Notes: generated from the letters alone by a model not told the origin. DNA of 64,000 nucleotides from Duganella sp. SG902 (GCF_013376005.1 NZ_JABMJK010000020.1:1-64000), one strand, 5' to 3'; positions 25,953 to 34,832 are shown, numbered from the stretch's first letter. Program-made: numbers and translations.

Positions 25953-26969
25953 ATGGTTAAGCGGTTCAGTAAATTTGCGATTTCGCTCGCGGCCGGCGCT
26001 GTGATTTCAGCTTCAGCTCAGGCGGCAGTTTATGTCGTCGCTCATCCCGATGACGACATCTTGATGATGGGTCCTAATCTCATCAACGACATAAAACAAA
26101 ATTACCCTACCGTAATCATTGTTGTTACTGCTGGCGATGCTGGAAAAAGCTATCGCCCGAAGTTGCCGTCGGTCCCAGATGCTGACCAAAATAGTTTCAA
26201 TAGCCAATCGAACCCATATTATCGCGTCCGACTGACTGCTCGTGAATATGCACTCAATTTATGGGTGCCATCCTCCTACGCACGTCCCCTTGCCAGAAGC
26301 TGGGTAAACCTTGGATCGGGGGTTTCACAAGTGGAGAGAATTCAGTTAGGCAACGTCGTTGAGTACCATCTCAATTTGCCAGATCAAGTCGAGGGCAGCG
26401 GCAAAACCACGATCCAGAGCCTACGGGATATGGCTGGCTACGTAACGCACGATGTTGAAGGTTTAAACACTTATAGCGCTGCTACATTGCGCGGGGTAAT
26501 CCGTACAATTATCAGCTCGAATTTTCATAACACGCCAATCCTCAACATAAATTACCAGTCCCCACAAGCAGTTACCGGGGAACATCCGGATCATATCGCC
26601 GTCGGCGCCATTGTTCAGGCCGCTATTAACGAAGTTCCATCCTACAAGTGTATGGGTCAAGCAATTTATGATGGCTATTCCGCAAGCGCCGTATCGACAA
26701 GCGATCCAAAATTTTATTTCCCTGGTTTGGTGGCAGCACAGAGGGCTGGATATGAGCAAGTTCACGCCGTCTTAAAGGATCAGGGCAACATCACGCCAAT
26801 CGACGGGGGGATAGTAAATATGGGGACTCCGGCAAGTACTACTACGCCGTACGCCACGTCTTCGGACTCAACGCCCCGACAGATGGGGACTATGGACGGG
26901 TTCCACACTAGCTTTTATGGTAAATCTAAATGGACCGCTGTTGCGTCGACCGGCTCTTGTAATCTCTGA
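25953..26969 (+). CDS. Secreted PIG-L (LmbE-like) deacetylase family protein
   Basis: The product is 338 residues with a signal peptide (SAQA-AVY). PIG-L zinc-site motifs are present: AHPDDD (His31, Asp33, Asp34) and EHPDH (210-214). PIG-L enzymes remove N-acetyl groups from sugars such as GlcNAc conjugates; the substrate here is unknown. The ATG at 25953 is chosen with GAGAGG 5 nt upstream. The gene is visibly AT-richer than its neighbours and sits alone between the 51-bp repeats, suggesting horizontal acquisition. Confidence 0.85.
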   Translation: MVKRFSKFAISLAAGAVISASAQAAVYVVAHPDDDILMMGPNLINDIKQNYPTVIIVVTAGDAGKSYRPKLPSVPDADQNSFNSQSNPYYRVRLTAREYALNLWVPSSYARPLARSWVNLGSGVSQVERIQLGNVVEYHLNLPDQVEGSGKTTIQSLRDMAGYVTHDVEGLNTYSAATLRGVIRTIISSNFHNTPILNINYQSPQAVTGEHPDHIAVGAIVQAAINEVPSYKCMGQAIYDGYSASAVSTSDPKFYFPGLVAAQRAGYEQVHAVLKDQGNITPIDGGIVNMGTPASTTTPYATSSDSTPRQMGTMDGFHTSFYGKSKWTAVASTGSCNL

Positions 26970-27010
26970 TTGGTGTACGGAAGGTATATTTCCCGTATGA
27001 CTCTCAAGCC

Positions 27011-27034
27011 AAGCCGCCTTTTGGCGGCTTTTTC
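27011..27034 (+). terminator. Rho-independent terminator after PIG-L gene
   Basis: AAGCCGCC and GGCGGCTT form an 8-bp stem with a TTTT loop, continuing into a T run. It closes the PIG-L transcript before guaB. Confidence 0.85.
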
Positions 27035-27308
27035 ATCTATGTTCTCTTCGGTATTGTAGGCGCGGACGTTGGCAAGGCGACCTGGGGGGGGCGAGCAGTA
27101 GGGGGCCAGCGTTGACGACGGTCTCTTTCACTCTATTAGGCCGGTTCTTCGTTCTGTATTTCGCATGTAAAAATACCAACTGATTCTGTTGTTACGGTAT
27201 TGATTCAGCCCAAAAACGTGGGCGAAATTTGGGCGAAAAATTGGCGAAAATGCAGACTTTGCCAAACCACTCCAAACATATTGGTTGCAAGTTCCCCTTA
27301 TACCTATT

Positions 27309-27359
27309 GTCCCCGGTGGTTTGGGTAAGTTGCTGACAAACAGGTGCAATTTCTGTATA
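27309..27359 (+). repeat. Right 51-bp direct repeat, overlapping guaB promoter
   Basis: This partner of 25439-25489 differs at one base. It ends inside the -10 hexamer of the guaB promoter. A 17-bp string TGGGCGAAATTTGGGCG occurs inside the insert near both repeats (25547-25563 and 27219-27235), in the same orientation. Confidence 0.8.
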
Positions 27360-27361
27360 AT
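27333..27361 (+). promoter_or_regulatory. Sigma-70-type promoter of guaB
   Basis: -35 CTGACA (27333-27338), 17-nt spacer, -10 TATAAT (27356-27361), 26 bp before the guaB start. Five of six -35 bases and all six -10 bases match consensus. Confidence 0.8.
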
Positions 27362-27387
27362 CTGCTTTTGCGCCTATAGGAAATGCT

Positions 27388-28851
27388 ATGCGTCTACTCC
27401 AAAAAGCACTCACATTCGATGACGTGCTGCTCGTCCCAGCGTACTCCAACGTTCTTCCCGCGGATACGTCCCTCAAAACCCGTCTGACCCGCAACATCAG
27501 CCTGAACATCCCACTGCTGTCGGCAGCCATGGATACGGTCACCGAGGCCCGCCTGGCCATCGCCATGGCGCAAGAGGGCGGTATTGGCATCATCCACAAG
27601 AACCTGAATCCGAAGGACCAGGCGCGTGAAGTGGCGCGCGTCAAGCGCTTCGAGGCCGGCGTGCTGCGTGACCCGATCACCATTCCGCCGACCATGAAGA
27701 TCCGCGACGTCATCAAGCTGACCGAGCAATATGGCATTTCCGGTTTCCCTGTCGTGGAAGGCAAGGAAGTGGTCGGCATCATCACCAACCGCGACCTGCG
27801 TTTCGAGCAAGAGCTGGACGCCGAAGTGCGCGCCAAGATGACCCCGCGCGAAAAGCTGGTGTACGTCAAGGAAGACGCCGACACCACCGAAGCCAAGCGC
27901 CTCATGAACAAGCACCGCCTGGAGCGCGTGCTGGTGGTCAACGACGCGTTCGAGCTGCGCGGCCTGATCACCGTCAAGGACATCCAGAAATCGCACGAGC
28001 ACCCGCTGGCGTCGAAAGACTCGCAGGGCAAGCTGCTGGTGGGCGCCGCCGTTGGCGTGGGCGCCAAGGATGAGGAGCGTATCGACCTGCTGGTCGCCGC
28101 CGGCGTCGACGTGCTGGTGGTGGACACCGCCCACGGCCACTCGCAAGGCATCCTGGACCGCGTGAAGTGGATCAAGACCAAGTACCCGCAAGTGGACGTC
28201 ATCGGCGGCAACATCGCCACCGCCGCCGCCGCCAAGGCGCTGGTGGAATACGGCGCCGACGCGGTCAAGGTCGGCATCGGCCCCGGCTCGATCTGCACCA
28301 CCCGTATCGTGGCCGGCGTGGGCGTGCCGCAGATCACCGCCATCTCCAACGTGGCCGAAGCGCTGGAAGGCACCGGCGTGCCGTGCATCGCCGACGGCGG
28401 CATCCGCTTCTCGGGCGACATCTCGAAAGCGCTGGCGGCCGGCGCCTCGACCGTCATGATGGGCTCGATGTTCGCGGGCACCGAGGAAGCCCCGGGCGAA
28501 GTGATCCTGTACCAGGGCCGCTCGTACAAATCGTATCGCGGCATGGGCTCGCTGGGCGCCATGTCGGACGGTTCGGCCGACCGCTACTTCCAGGACGCCA
28601 CCATGAAGGCCGACAAGTTCGTGCCGGAAGGTATCGAAGGCCGGGTGGCCTACAAGGGCTCGGTGCTGGCGATCATCTTCCAGCTGGTGGGCGGTGTGCG
28701 CCAGTCGATGGGTTACTGCGGCTGCGCCACCATCGAGGAACTGCGCAACAAGGCGGAATTCGTCGAGATCACCTCGGCCGGCATGCGCGAATCGCACGTG
28801 CACGATGTCCAGATCACCAAGGAAGCGCCGAACTACCGTTCCGGCGACTAA
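27388..28851 (+). CDS. guaB: IMP dehydrogenase
   Basis: The product is 487 residues and oxidises IMP to XMP with NAD, the first committed step to GMP. The barrel is interrupted by two CBS repeats (about 93-205). The catalytic loop GPGSICTTR has Cys303, and the flap region with SYRGMGSLGAM is intact. It is followed by a terminator-like hairpin and then guaA, the usual order. Confidence 0.98.
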   Translation: MRLLQKALTFDDVLLVPAYSNVLPADTSLKTRLTRNISLNIPLLSAAMDTVTEARLAIAMAQEGGIGIIHKNLNPKDQAREVARVKRFEAGVLRDPITIPPTMKIRDVIKLTEQYGISGFPVVEGKEVVGIITNRDLRFEQELDAEVRAKMTPREKLVYVKEDADTTEAKRLMNKHRLERVLVVNDAFELRGLITVKDIQKSHEHPLASKDSQGKLLVGAAVGVGAKDEERIDLLVAAGVDVLVVDTAHGHSQGILDRVKWIKTKYPQVDVIGGNIATAAAAKALVEYGADAVKVGIGPGSICTTRIVAGVGVPQITAISNVAEALEGTGVPCIADGGIRFSGDISKALAAGASTVMMGSMFAGTEEAPGEVILYQGRSYKSYRGMGSLGAMSDGSADRYFQDATMKADKFVPEGIEGRVAYKGSVLAIIFQLVGGVRQSMGYCGCATIEELRNKAEFVEITSAGMRESHVHDVQITKEAPNYRSGD

Positions 28852-28858
28852 CACCTTG

Positions 28859-28887
28859 CAAACGCCGGCGGCCCGCCGGCGTTTTTC
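28859..28887 (+). terminator. Hairpin with T run between guaB and guaA
   Basis: AACGCCGGCGG pairs with CCGCCGGCGTT, followed by TTT and C. It may attenuate read-through from guaB into guaA, which starts 27 bp later. Confidence 0.65.
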
Positions 28888-28913
28888 TATATATTCAAAC
28901 TCGTTCAAACTCC

Positions 28914-30524
28914 ATGCACTCTAAAATCCTCATCCTCGATTTCGGTTCCCAAGTGACCCAGCTGATCGCGCGCCGCGTGCGCGATTCAGGCGTGTTCTCG
29001 GAAGTGTATCCGTATGACGTCAGCGACGAATTCGTGCGCAACTACGGCGCCGCCGGCGTGATCCTGTCGGGCAGCCACAGCTCCACGCTGGAAGGCGACG
29101 CGCCGCGCGCGCCGGACGCCGTGTTCGAACTGGGCGTGCCGGTGCTGGGCATCTGCTACGGCATGCAAACCATGGCCGCGCAGCTGGGCGGCAAGGTGGA
29201 AAACGGCAAGGTGCGCGAATTCGGCTACGCCGAGGTGCGCGCGCGCAACCACACCAAGCTGCTGGACGGCATCGTCGACTTCGTCACCGACGAGGGCCAC
29301 GGCATGCAGAAGGTCTGGATGAGCCACGGCGACAAGGTGCTGGAAATGCCGCCGGGCTTCGTGCTGATGGGCGACACGCCGTCGTGCCCGATCGCCGCCA
29401 TGGCCAACGAAGAGAAGAAGTTCTACGGCGTGCAGTGGCACCCGGAAGTGACCCACACCGTGCAGGGCAAGGTCATGCTGAGCCGCTTCGTGCACGAGAT
29501 CTGCGGCTGCAAGTCGGACTGGAACATGCCGGACTACATCTCGGAGGCGGTCGAGAAGATCCGCGCGCAGGTCGGCAAGGACGAGGTGATCCTGGGCCTG
29601 TCGGGCGGCGTCGATTCGTCGGTGGCGGCGGCGCTGATCCACCGCGCGATCGGCGACCAACTGACCTGCGTGTTCGTCGACCACGGCCTGCTGCGCCTGA
29701 ACGAAGGCAAGATGGTCATGGACATGTTCGCCAAGAACCTGGGCGTGAAAGTGATCCGCGTCGACGCGGAGGACCAGTTCATGGGCCACCTGGCCGGCGT
29801 CACCGATCCCGAGCAGAAGCGCAAGATCATCGGCCGCGAGTTCGTGGAAGTGTTCGACAAGGAGTCGGGCAAGCTGGTCAACGCCAAATGGCTGGCGCAG
29901 GGCACCATCTACCCGGACGTGATCGAATCGGCCGGCAAGGGCAAGAAGGGCCAGACCATCAAGTCGCACCACAACGTGGGCGGCCTGCCGGAGCACATGA
30001 AACTGTCGCTGCTGGAACCGCTGCGCGAACTGTTCAAGGACGAGGTGCGCAAGCTGGGCGTGGCGCTGGGCCTGCCGCATGACATGGTCTACCGCCATCC
30101 GTTCCCTGGCCCGGGCCTGGGCGTGCGCATCCTGGGCGAGGTGAAGAAGGAATACGCCGACCTGCTGCGCCAGGCCGATGCCATCTTCATCGAAGAACTG
30201 CGCAACACCCCGTACGAGGCGACCGTGGTGCCTGGCTTCGACCAGGACGCCGTGCCGCGCAACTGGTACGAGGCGACCTCGCAGGCGTTTGCCGTGTTCC
30301 TGCCGGTGAAATCGGTGGGCGTGATGGGCGACGGCCGTACTTATGAGTACGTGGTGGCGCTGCGCGCCGTGCAGACGCAGGACTTCATGACCGCCCACTG
30401 GGCGCACCTGCCGCACGCGCTGCTGGGCAAGGTCAGCAACCGCATCATCAACGAGGTGCGTGGCATCAACCGCGTGGTGTACGACATCAGCGGTAAGCCA
30501 CCAGCAACCATCGAGTGGGAATAA
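28914..30524 (+). CDS. guaA: GMP synthase (glutamine-hydrolysing)
   Basis: The product is 536 residues and aminates XMP to GMP. The class I glutaminase has the GICYGMQ nucleophile (Cys81) and the WHPEV His/Glu. The ATP-pyrophosphatase domain has LSGGVDSS near residue 230, and a C-terminal dimerisation domain ends in IEWE. The start at 28914 matches the family N-terminus (MHSKILILDFGSQ); longer frames upstream only extend into guaB in another frame. Confidence 0.98.
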   Translation: MHSKILILDFGSQVTQLIARRVRDSGVFSEVYPYDVSDEFVRNYGAAGVILSGSHSSTLEGDAPRAPDAVFELGVPVLGICYGMQTMAAQLGGKVENGKVREFGYAEVRARNHTKLLDGIVDFVTDEGHGMQKVWMSHGDKVLEMPPGFVLMGDTPSCPIAAMANEEKKFYGVQWHPEVTHTVQGKVMLSRFVHEICGCKSDWNMPDYISEAVEKIRAQVGKDEVILGLSGGVDSSVAAALIHRAIGDQLTCVFVDHGLLRLNEGKMVMDMFAKNLGVKVIRVDAEDQFMGHLAGVTDPEQKRKIIGREFVEVFDKESGKLVNAKWLAQGTIYPDVIESAGKGKKGQTIKSHHNVGGLPEHMKLSLLEPLRELFKDEVRKLGVALGLPHDMVYRHPFPGPGLGVRILGEVKKEYADLLRQADAIFIEELRNTPYEATVVPGFDQDAVPRNWYEATSQAFAVFLPVKSVGVMGDGRTYEYVVALRAVQTQDFMTAHWAHLPHALLGKVSNRIINEVRGINRVVYDISGKPPATIEWE

Positions 30525-30569
30525 TTCCTTAGCCAGCGGCGGCTGGCGCTGCCTGGCAAACGGCTGAGG

Positions 30570-30605
30570 CTAAGCCCCTGATTTCCCAGGGGCTTAGTCT
30601 TTTTT
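30570..30605 (+). terminator. Rho-independent terminator of guaA
   Basis: CTAAGCCCCTG (30570-30580) pairs perfectly with CAGGGGCTTAG (30587-30597), followed by a T-rich run. Confidence 0.9.
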
Positions 30606-30795
30606 GTGCGTGAACGCTGAAGCTCATGAAGGGCAGCACTTCATTTTCCGCAGCCACCATCATGTCGGCAACCTTGGGAAGTTTCGGCCTGAGCTGGTCC
30701 GTTACCGAGCACCATTGTGCACTGGCCGCTTCGGCGCTCTCCTGCACGAAAATTGTATTGATCACAGCCAGCACGGCCTGGCGCTGGCCTAGATG
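30606..30795 (-). pseudogene. IS256 (Mutator)-family transposase remnant
   Basis: On the minus strand the frame reads AVLAVINTIFVQESAEAASA, then a W..V.DQLRPKLPKVA stretch and an AE.EVLPFMSF stretch. This is the pattern of the central to C-terminal part of IS256-family transposases. Only about 60 residues remain. The catalytic N-terminal half and the terminal STNPIER-like segment are missing. It shows that a mobile element once sat directly behind guaA. Confidence 0.6.
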
Positions 30796-30799
30796 AATA

Positions 30800-31738
30800 T
30801 TATCGGGATGTCGCACTCAAATTGATCTGACGGATGCTTCCATCTGTTTCGTATTCGAGTGGGGCGATGGCGATTGATCGCCGATGGTCGCCACCGCCCG
30901 GTAGTAAGTTATCGTGATAGAACAGATAGCTTTTTCCATCGTGTTCAATGATGGCTTGGTGATTGGTGGAGATCCTCAGATAGTCCAAGATAACGCCCCG
31001 ATAAGCGAATGGGCCGAGCGGCGATGGGCCCGTGGCATAGATGATCTGGCCTGGCCAGCCGGTGGAGAAGCTGAAATAGTAGATGCCATTGCGTTCGTGC
31101 AGGAACGGTGCCTCGCCGTACTGCTTTTTTGCGTTGGACGCCGGCAAACCCGTAATCTGGACATCCAAGATTTCGCCCGCCAGATTGATCATATCTGCAG
31201 CAAGGCGCACGACCTTCGGCGTGCGCGTGCCAAAATACATGTAGGCTTGGCCGTCCTTGTCCACAAATACCGCCGGATCAATAGGCTCGGCGCCGGCGTT
31301 CTTGTCACGTGCTTTGTCCACCAGTGCGTCTTTCCGCGCGTCTATAAACCCACTGTCTGGCCGGTCCGATATCGCGACGCCGATCTTATCGCCCCCAATA
31401 GGCGCATAAAAATAGTACTTTCCATTGCGATAAGCTGCTTCGGGGGCCCATGCTTTAGCGTCTTTGCGTGCCCATTTGAATATGGTGACGTCGAGAGGAA
31501 TGCCTGCGTCCCTCCACGACTTCATGTCCTTGGAAGTGTAAAGTCGCCAACTCGTTGAGTCCCAGTACTTGCCAGAATTACTGGCGTCATCCGTGGCGTA
31601 GAGATAAAACTGTCCGCCCGTTTGTGACGTAAAATAATGCGGTGACGGATCCGCATTGAATCGCTGCGAGATCGGGTGGCCAACCTGTGCAAAGGCTGGA
31701 AGGGTGGCACTGATTAACGCTAACACCATGTATTTCAT
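30800..31738 (-). CDS. Glycoside hydrolase family 43-like, secreted
   Basis: The product is 312 residues with a signal peptide (PAFA-QVG). GH43 five-blade propeller features are visible: the base Asp30 in NADPSPHYF, the second Asp in EPIDPAVFVD, and the general acid Glu in YGEAPFLHE. Substrates of the family are arabinans, arabinoxylans or xylosides. The start at 31738 has AGGAG 9 nt upstream; a longer frame to 31921 runs into the remains of a transporter gene. It sits among decayed genes but appears intact. Confidence 0.85.
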   Translation of the reverse strand: MKYMVLALISATLPAFAQVGHPISQRFNADPSPHYFTSQTGGQFYLYATDDASNSGKYWDSTSWRLYTSKDMKSWRDAGIPLDVTIFKWARKDAKAWAPEAAYRNGKYYFYAPIGGDKIGVAISDRPDSGFIDARKDALVDKARDKNAGAEPIDPAVFVDKDGQAYMYFGTRTPKVVRLAADMINLAGEILDVQITGLPASNAKKQYGEAPFLHERNGIYYFSFSTGWPGQIIYATGPSPLGPFAYRGVILDYLRISTNHQAIIEHDGKSYLFYHDNLLPGGGDHRRSIAIAPLEYETDGSIRQINLSATSR

Positions 31739-31756
31739 CAGACTTACTCCTGAAAA

Positions 31757-32061
31757 AGTTTGAAGATACGCCAAGGTAGATGTGAACCAGGAACAGGCAG
31801 GAGGCCATGCACAGGGCGCCGACCACCCACGGCCCGTGCTTACGCATCCCGACCTTGTCGGACAGGTAGCCGTAGACCGGCTGTGAACACATGGCGGCGA
31901 TGATATTAGCCGAGAACACAATCCCTGTCTCGGTGTCGGACAGGTGCAGCGCGTCGCGCAACCACAGCGCGGGCAGCGACATGCTCATGGCCTGGGCTGG
32001 GCGAAGAATACAAGTAGACGAAGGTGCAAAGGAAGCGGAAGTGCGGCTGCTTGCTGGTCAT
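31757..32061 (-). pseudogene. N-terminal fragment of an MFS oligosaccharide:H+ symporter (LacY type), frameshifted
   Basis: The frame from 31988 reads SLPALWLRDALHLSDTETG, then IVFSANII, QPVYGYLSDKVGMRKH and a third membrane segment, matching the first 90 or so residues of LacY-type permeases. The natural start, MTSKQPHFRFLCTFVYL at 32061, lies in another frame, so a frameshift occurs near 32010. The gene stops matching at about 31765, where GH43 upstream sequence begins. It was probably once the transporter partner of the GH43 gene. Confidence 0.6.
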
Positions 32062-32119
32062 AACGGCTGGGGTCTCCAGATGTCCGCGTCGTTGCGGGCT
32101 TATCTTTGTTATCGATAAC

Positions 32120-32524
32120 TTATCCCGCCTCAATTCCGCTGTCAAGAATTTTCCGCCACGCTCGGAACTGGAAATCGCTCTGGTGTCGCCCGAACCGACG
32201 CTGGTGGTCCGCCCCGGCTCTACGAACCGAATCCTGAAACCCGTCACCGAACACGCCGACGCGCTGGCGCGGCTGGAGCACAGCCCGGGCAGGGCCAAAC
32301 GGCTGATGATCATCAGCCAGCGCGAGCGGGATATTCGCACCGCGATCTCGGCCGGCGTTCACGGCTACCTGCCGCAGCGCTGCGCGGCCGAAAGCATCGC
32401 CACCAAGCTCGATATCGGTGTCGGGACAGTGAAGACGCATGTCAAATCGCTGTTCAATAAGCTCGGCGCCACCGCCAGGACCCATGCGGTGGTGCTGGCC
32501 ACCCAGCGCGGCATGGTGGCCTGA
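32120..32524 (+). pseudogene. Degenerate NarL/LuxR-type response regulator
   Basis: The C-terminal part IATKLDIGVGTVKTHVKSLF then NKLGA is a clear LuxR-type helix-turn-helix. Just before it, LMIISQRERDIRTAISAGVHGYLPQ resembles the last third of a receiver domain. The linker and the start of the helix-turn-helix domain are missing, and no phosphoacceptor Asp region is recognisable. This looks like an internally deleted remnant. It ends 2 bp from the convergent LysR gene. Confidence 0.55.
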
Positions 32525-32526
32525 GA

Positions 32527-33438
32527 CTAGGGCCGGTGGAACGGCGCTCGGTCCAGCAAGCAGTCGATGAACACGCCGAGGAGGGCGGGGCGATGCTGCC
32601 TGCTCGGGTAGTAGAGGAACAGACCCGGGCGCGAAATCGACCAATCCGCGAGGACTTGCACCAGCCGTCCCTGCGCCAGGAGATCGCCCACGGCATCCCG
32701 CTCGAAGTGATAGGCAATGCCGAGCCCATTCAGCGCAGCGGCAATGCCGATGTCCGCATGATTGGTGACGACGGGGCCGTTGACCGCCACTTCCAGCCTT
32801 TGCCCCTTTTTCTCGAACTCCCAGCGATAGTGCCGGCCGTCCATCTGGAGCCGCCAGTTAATGCATGCGTGGTGATGCAAATCGGCGGGGGTCCTGGGGC
32901 TGCCGCGGGCAGCCAGGTAGTCGGGAGACGCCACGGCAACCATATTGAGATCCGGCGTGAGGCGGATGGCGATCATGTCCTTCTCAAGCCGGTTACCCAC
33001 GCGGATGCCGGCGTCAAAGCGGCCAGTGACGATATCGGCCAGCGCGTCGTCGACCACGATGTCGAGCACCACGTCAGGGTACATTTGATGGAAGCGTGCA
33101 AGCCGGGGCGCAATGATGGTACGCGCTGCGATGCCCAGCGTATTGATGCGCAGCGTGCCGCTGATCTGTCCGGTCGCTTCGCTGGCCTCGGCGACAGCAA
33201 CGGCCATCTCCCGAAACAGCGGGGCTACGCGACTGTAGAGCAGCTCGCCAGTTGCCGAGGGCGCGACGCTGCGGGTCGTGCGATTCAGGAGACGTGCGCC
33301 AATGCGTTCCTCGAGCTGCCTGATGGTCTGGCTGAGCGCCGAAGGCGACAGGCCTAGATACTCTGCCGCGCGCGCGAAGCTCTGACGCTCCACCACGGCG
33401 ACGAAGGCCTTCAACTCGGCAAAATCGGATCCCCGCAT
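32527..33438 (-). CDS. LysR-family transcriptional regulator
   Basis: The product is 303 residues: an N-terminal winged helix-turn-helix (FVAVVERQSFARAAEYLGLSPSALSQTIRQLE region, residues 12-43) and a substrate-binding effector domain (about 90-300). It is divergent from an SDR oxidoreductase across about 100 bp (to the small upstream ORF), the classic LysR arrangement, so it probably controls that gene. The effector is unknown. Confidence 0.92.
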   Translation of the reverse strand: MRGSDFAELKAFVAVVERQSFARAAEYLGLSPSALSQTIRQLEERIGARLLNRTTRSVAPSATGELLYSRVAPLFREMAVAVAEASEATGQISGTLRINTLGIAARTIIAPRLARFHQMYPDVVLDIVVDDALADIVTGRFDAGIRVGNRLEKDMIAIRLTPDLNMVAVASPDYLAARGSPRTPADLHHHACINWRLQMDGRHYRWEFEKKGQRLEVAVNGPVVTNHADIGIAAALNGLGIAYHFERDAVGDLLAQGRLVQVLADWSISRPGLFLYYPSRQHRPALLGVFIDCLLDRAPFHRP

Positions 33439-33540
33439 TATGTACTGTGTCCTAAATTATTCATTCAGATTCTAAACCATTCTCTAATGAGGCGCACTGG
33501 CGCATGCTTACGACTTCATTCACCACCAGGAGCCGTCATC

Positions 33541-33600
33541 ATGAATGCACCAGCCGCATTATCCCTACCCGAGCCGATCTCGATGGAGATCACGCTATGA
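33541..33600 (+). CDS. 19-codon upstream ORF overlapping the SDR start
   Basis: ATG at 33541 is preceded by AGGAG at about 9 nt. The frame encodes 19 residues (MNAPAALSLPEPISMEITL) and ends TGA, overlapping the SDR start as ATGA. It could be a leader peptide that couples translation to the SDR, or the leftover start of a lost gene. Confidence 0.35.
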   Translation: MNAPAALSLPEPISMEITL

Positions 33601-34379
33601 GCTTCGATCTTCACCTGCATGGCGTGCGGGCCGTGGTCACCGGCGGCACGCTGGGCCTTGGCGCTGCCGTCGTGAAAACCCTTGCGGAGGCCGGCGCCCG
33701 GGTGGCGACATCCGCACGCACTGTGCCAGCGCAGCCGGTAGACGGGGTGACCTATGTCGCCGCCGACCTGTCGACGGCGGAAGGCACAAGTCACCTTGCT
33801 CAGACTGTCCTGCAGGATTGGGGCGGCGTCGACATCTTGGTCAACGTGCTCGGCGGCTCCAAGACGCCCGGCGGCGGTTTCGCTGCCATCAGCGATGAGC
33901 ACTGGTTAGCCGAGCTGAATTTGAACTTGATGCCTGCGGTGCGTCTGGATCGCGCCCTGTTGCCCAGCATGCTGGCCCAAGGTACGGGTGTCATCATCCA
34001 CGTCAGCTCTATCCAGCGCGTGCTGCCTCTGCCCGAATCCACGACCGCGTACGCCGCCGCCAAGGGGGCCCTCACGACGTACAGCAAGTCGCTGGCCAGA
34101 GAGGTGACGCCCAAGGGCGTTCGGGTGCTGAGCGTGGCGCCGGGGTGGATCGAGACCGAGGCTTCGGTCGCGTTTGCGGAGCGTACGGCTGCACAGGCTG
34201 GAACTGACTACGAAGGCGGCAAGAAAATCATCATGGACTGGCTGGGCGGAATTCCAGTGGGCCGCCCCGCCCAACCACAAGAGGTTGCTGATTTGATCGC
34301 CTTTCTGGCGTCGCCGCGATCCGCTTCGATTGCAGGGACCGAGTATCGGATCGACGGCGGCACGGTTCCCACCCTGTAA
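33597..34379 (+). CDS. Short-chain dehydrogenase/reductase
   Basis: The product is 260 residues of the classical SDR family: the cofactor motif TGGTLGLG (15-22), Ser near 137-138, Tyr152 and Lys156 (YAAAK) as the catalytic set, and a C-terminal IDGGTVPT. It uses NAD(P)H on an alcohol or ketone that cannot be named from sequence. The start at 33597 has GGAG 8 nt upstream. It is divergent from the LysR regulator. Confidence 0.92.
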   Translation: MSFDLHLHGVRAVVTGGTLGLGAAVVKTLAEAGARVATSARTVPAQPVDGVTYVAADLSTAEGTSHLAQTVLQDWGGVDILVNVLGGSKTPGGGFAAISDEHWLAELNLNLMPAVRLDRALLPSMLAQGTGVIIHVSSIQRVLPLPESTTAYAAAKGALTTYSKSLAREVTPKGVRVLSVAPGWIETEASVAFAERTAAQAGTDYEGGKKIIMDWLGGIPVGRPAQPQEVADLIAFLASPRSASIAGTEYRIDGGTVPTL

Positions 34380-34400
34380 TCAAGCTCGAAGCACGCGGTT

Positions 34401-34832
34401 CTAGGCGTGTCCGAAAATCTGTGCCAACGATGCCCTTAGCCAGGCGTTAGCGCCATCCTTGGCATATTTCCGGTGCCAGTGCTGTTTCAGGTCGAAGCCC
34501 GGCACTTCCACCGGCGGTTCCACCAGCCGCACCGGGGCGAAGCGTGCAAAACTTTCCCCGACTGCGCGCGGCACGGTCGCTATCAGGTCGCTGGCCGCGA
34601 TGACGAAGGGAATCGACATGAAATGCGGTGTGGAGAGCACCACCCGGCGCGAGATGCGGTTCCGGATGAGTAGTTGTTCGAACACTTCCTGGCTGCGGCC
34701 TTCCGCTTTGACCACCGCATGTCCCATGCTCAGGAATTTCTCCATCGTCAGCCGCTTCCCGCGGAACGGGTGGTGTGCGATCAGGATGCAAATGAAGCTC
34801 GCCAATCTTGTAGAGCTGCTCTTGCAAAACAA
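34401..34832 (-). pseudogene. LysR-family regulator, C-terminal fragment
   Basis: The frame matches the second half of LysR effector domains (HPFRGKRLTMEKFLSMGHAV, then VVLSTPHFMSIPFVI and VPGFDLKQHWHRKY). The helix-turn-helix and first half of the effector domain are absent; sequence upstream of about 34810 is unrelated. Without DNA binding it cannot act as a regulator, so it is a truncated gene. Confidence 0.7.

Noticed and set aside
30604..30792. Plus-strand 62-codon frame behind guaA
   Set aside because: The opposite strand carries the recognisable transposase remnant.
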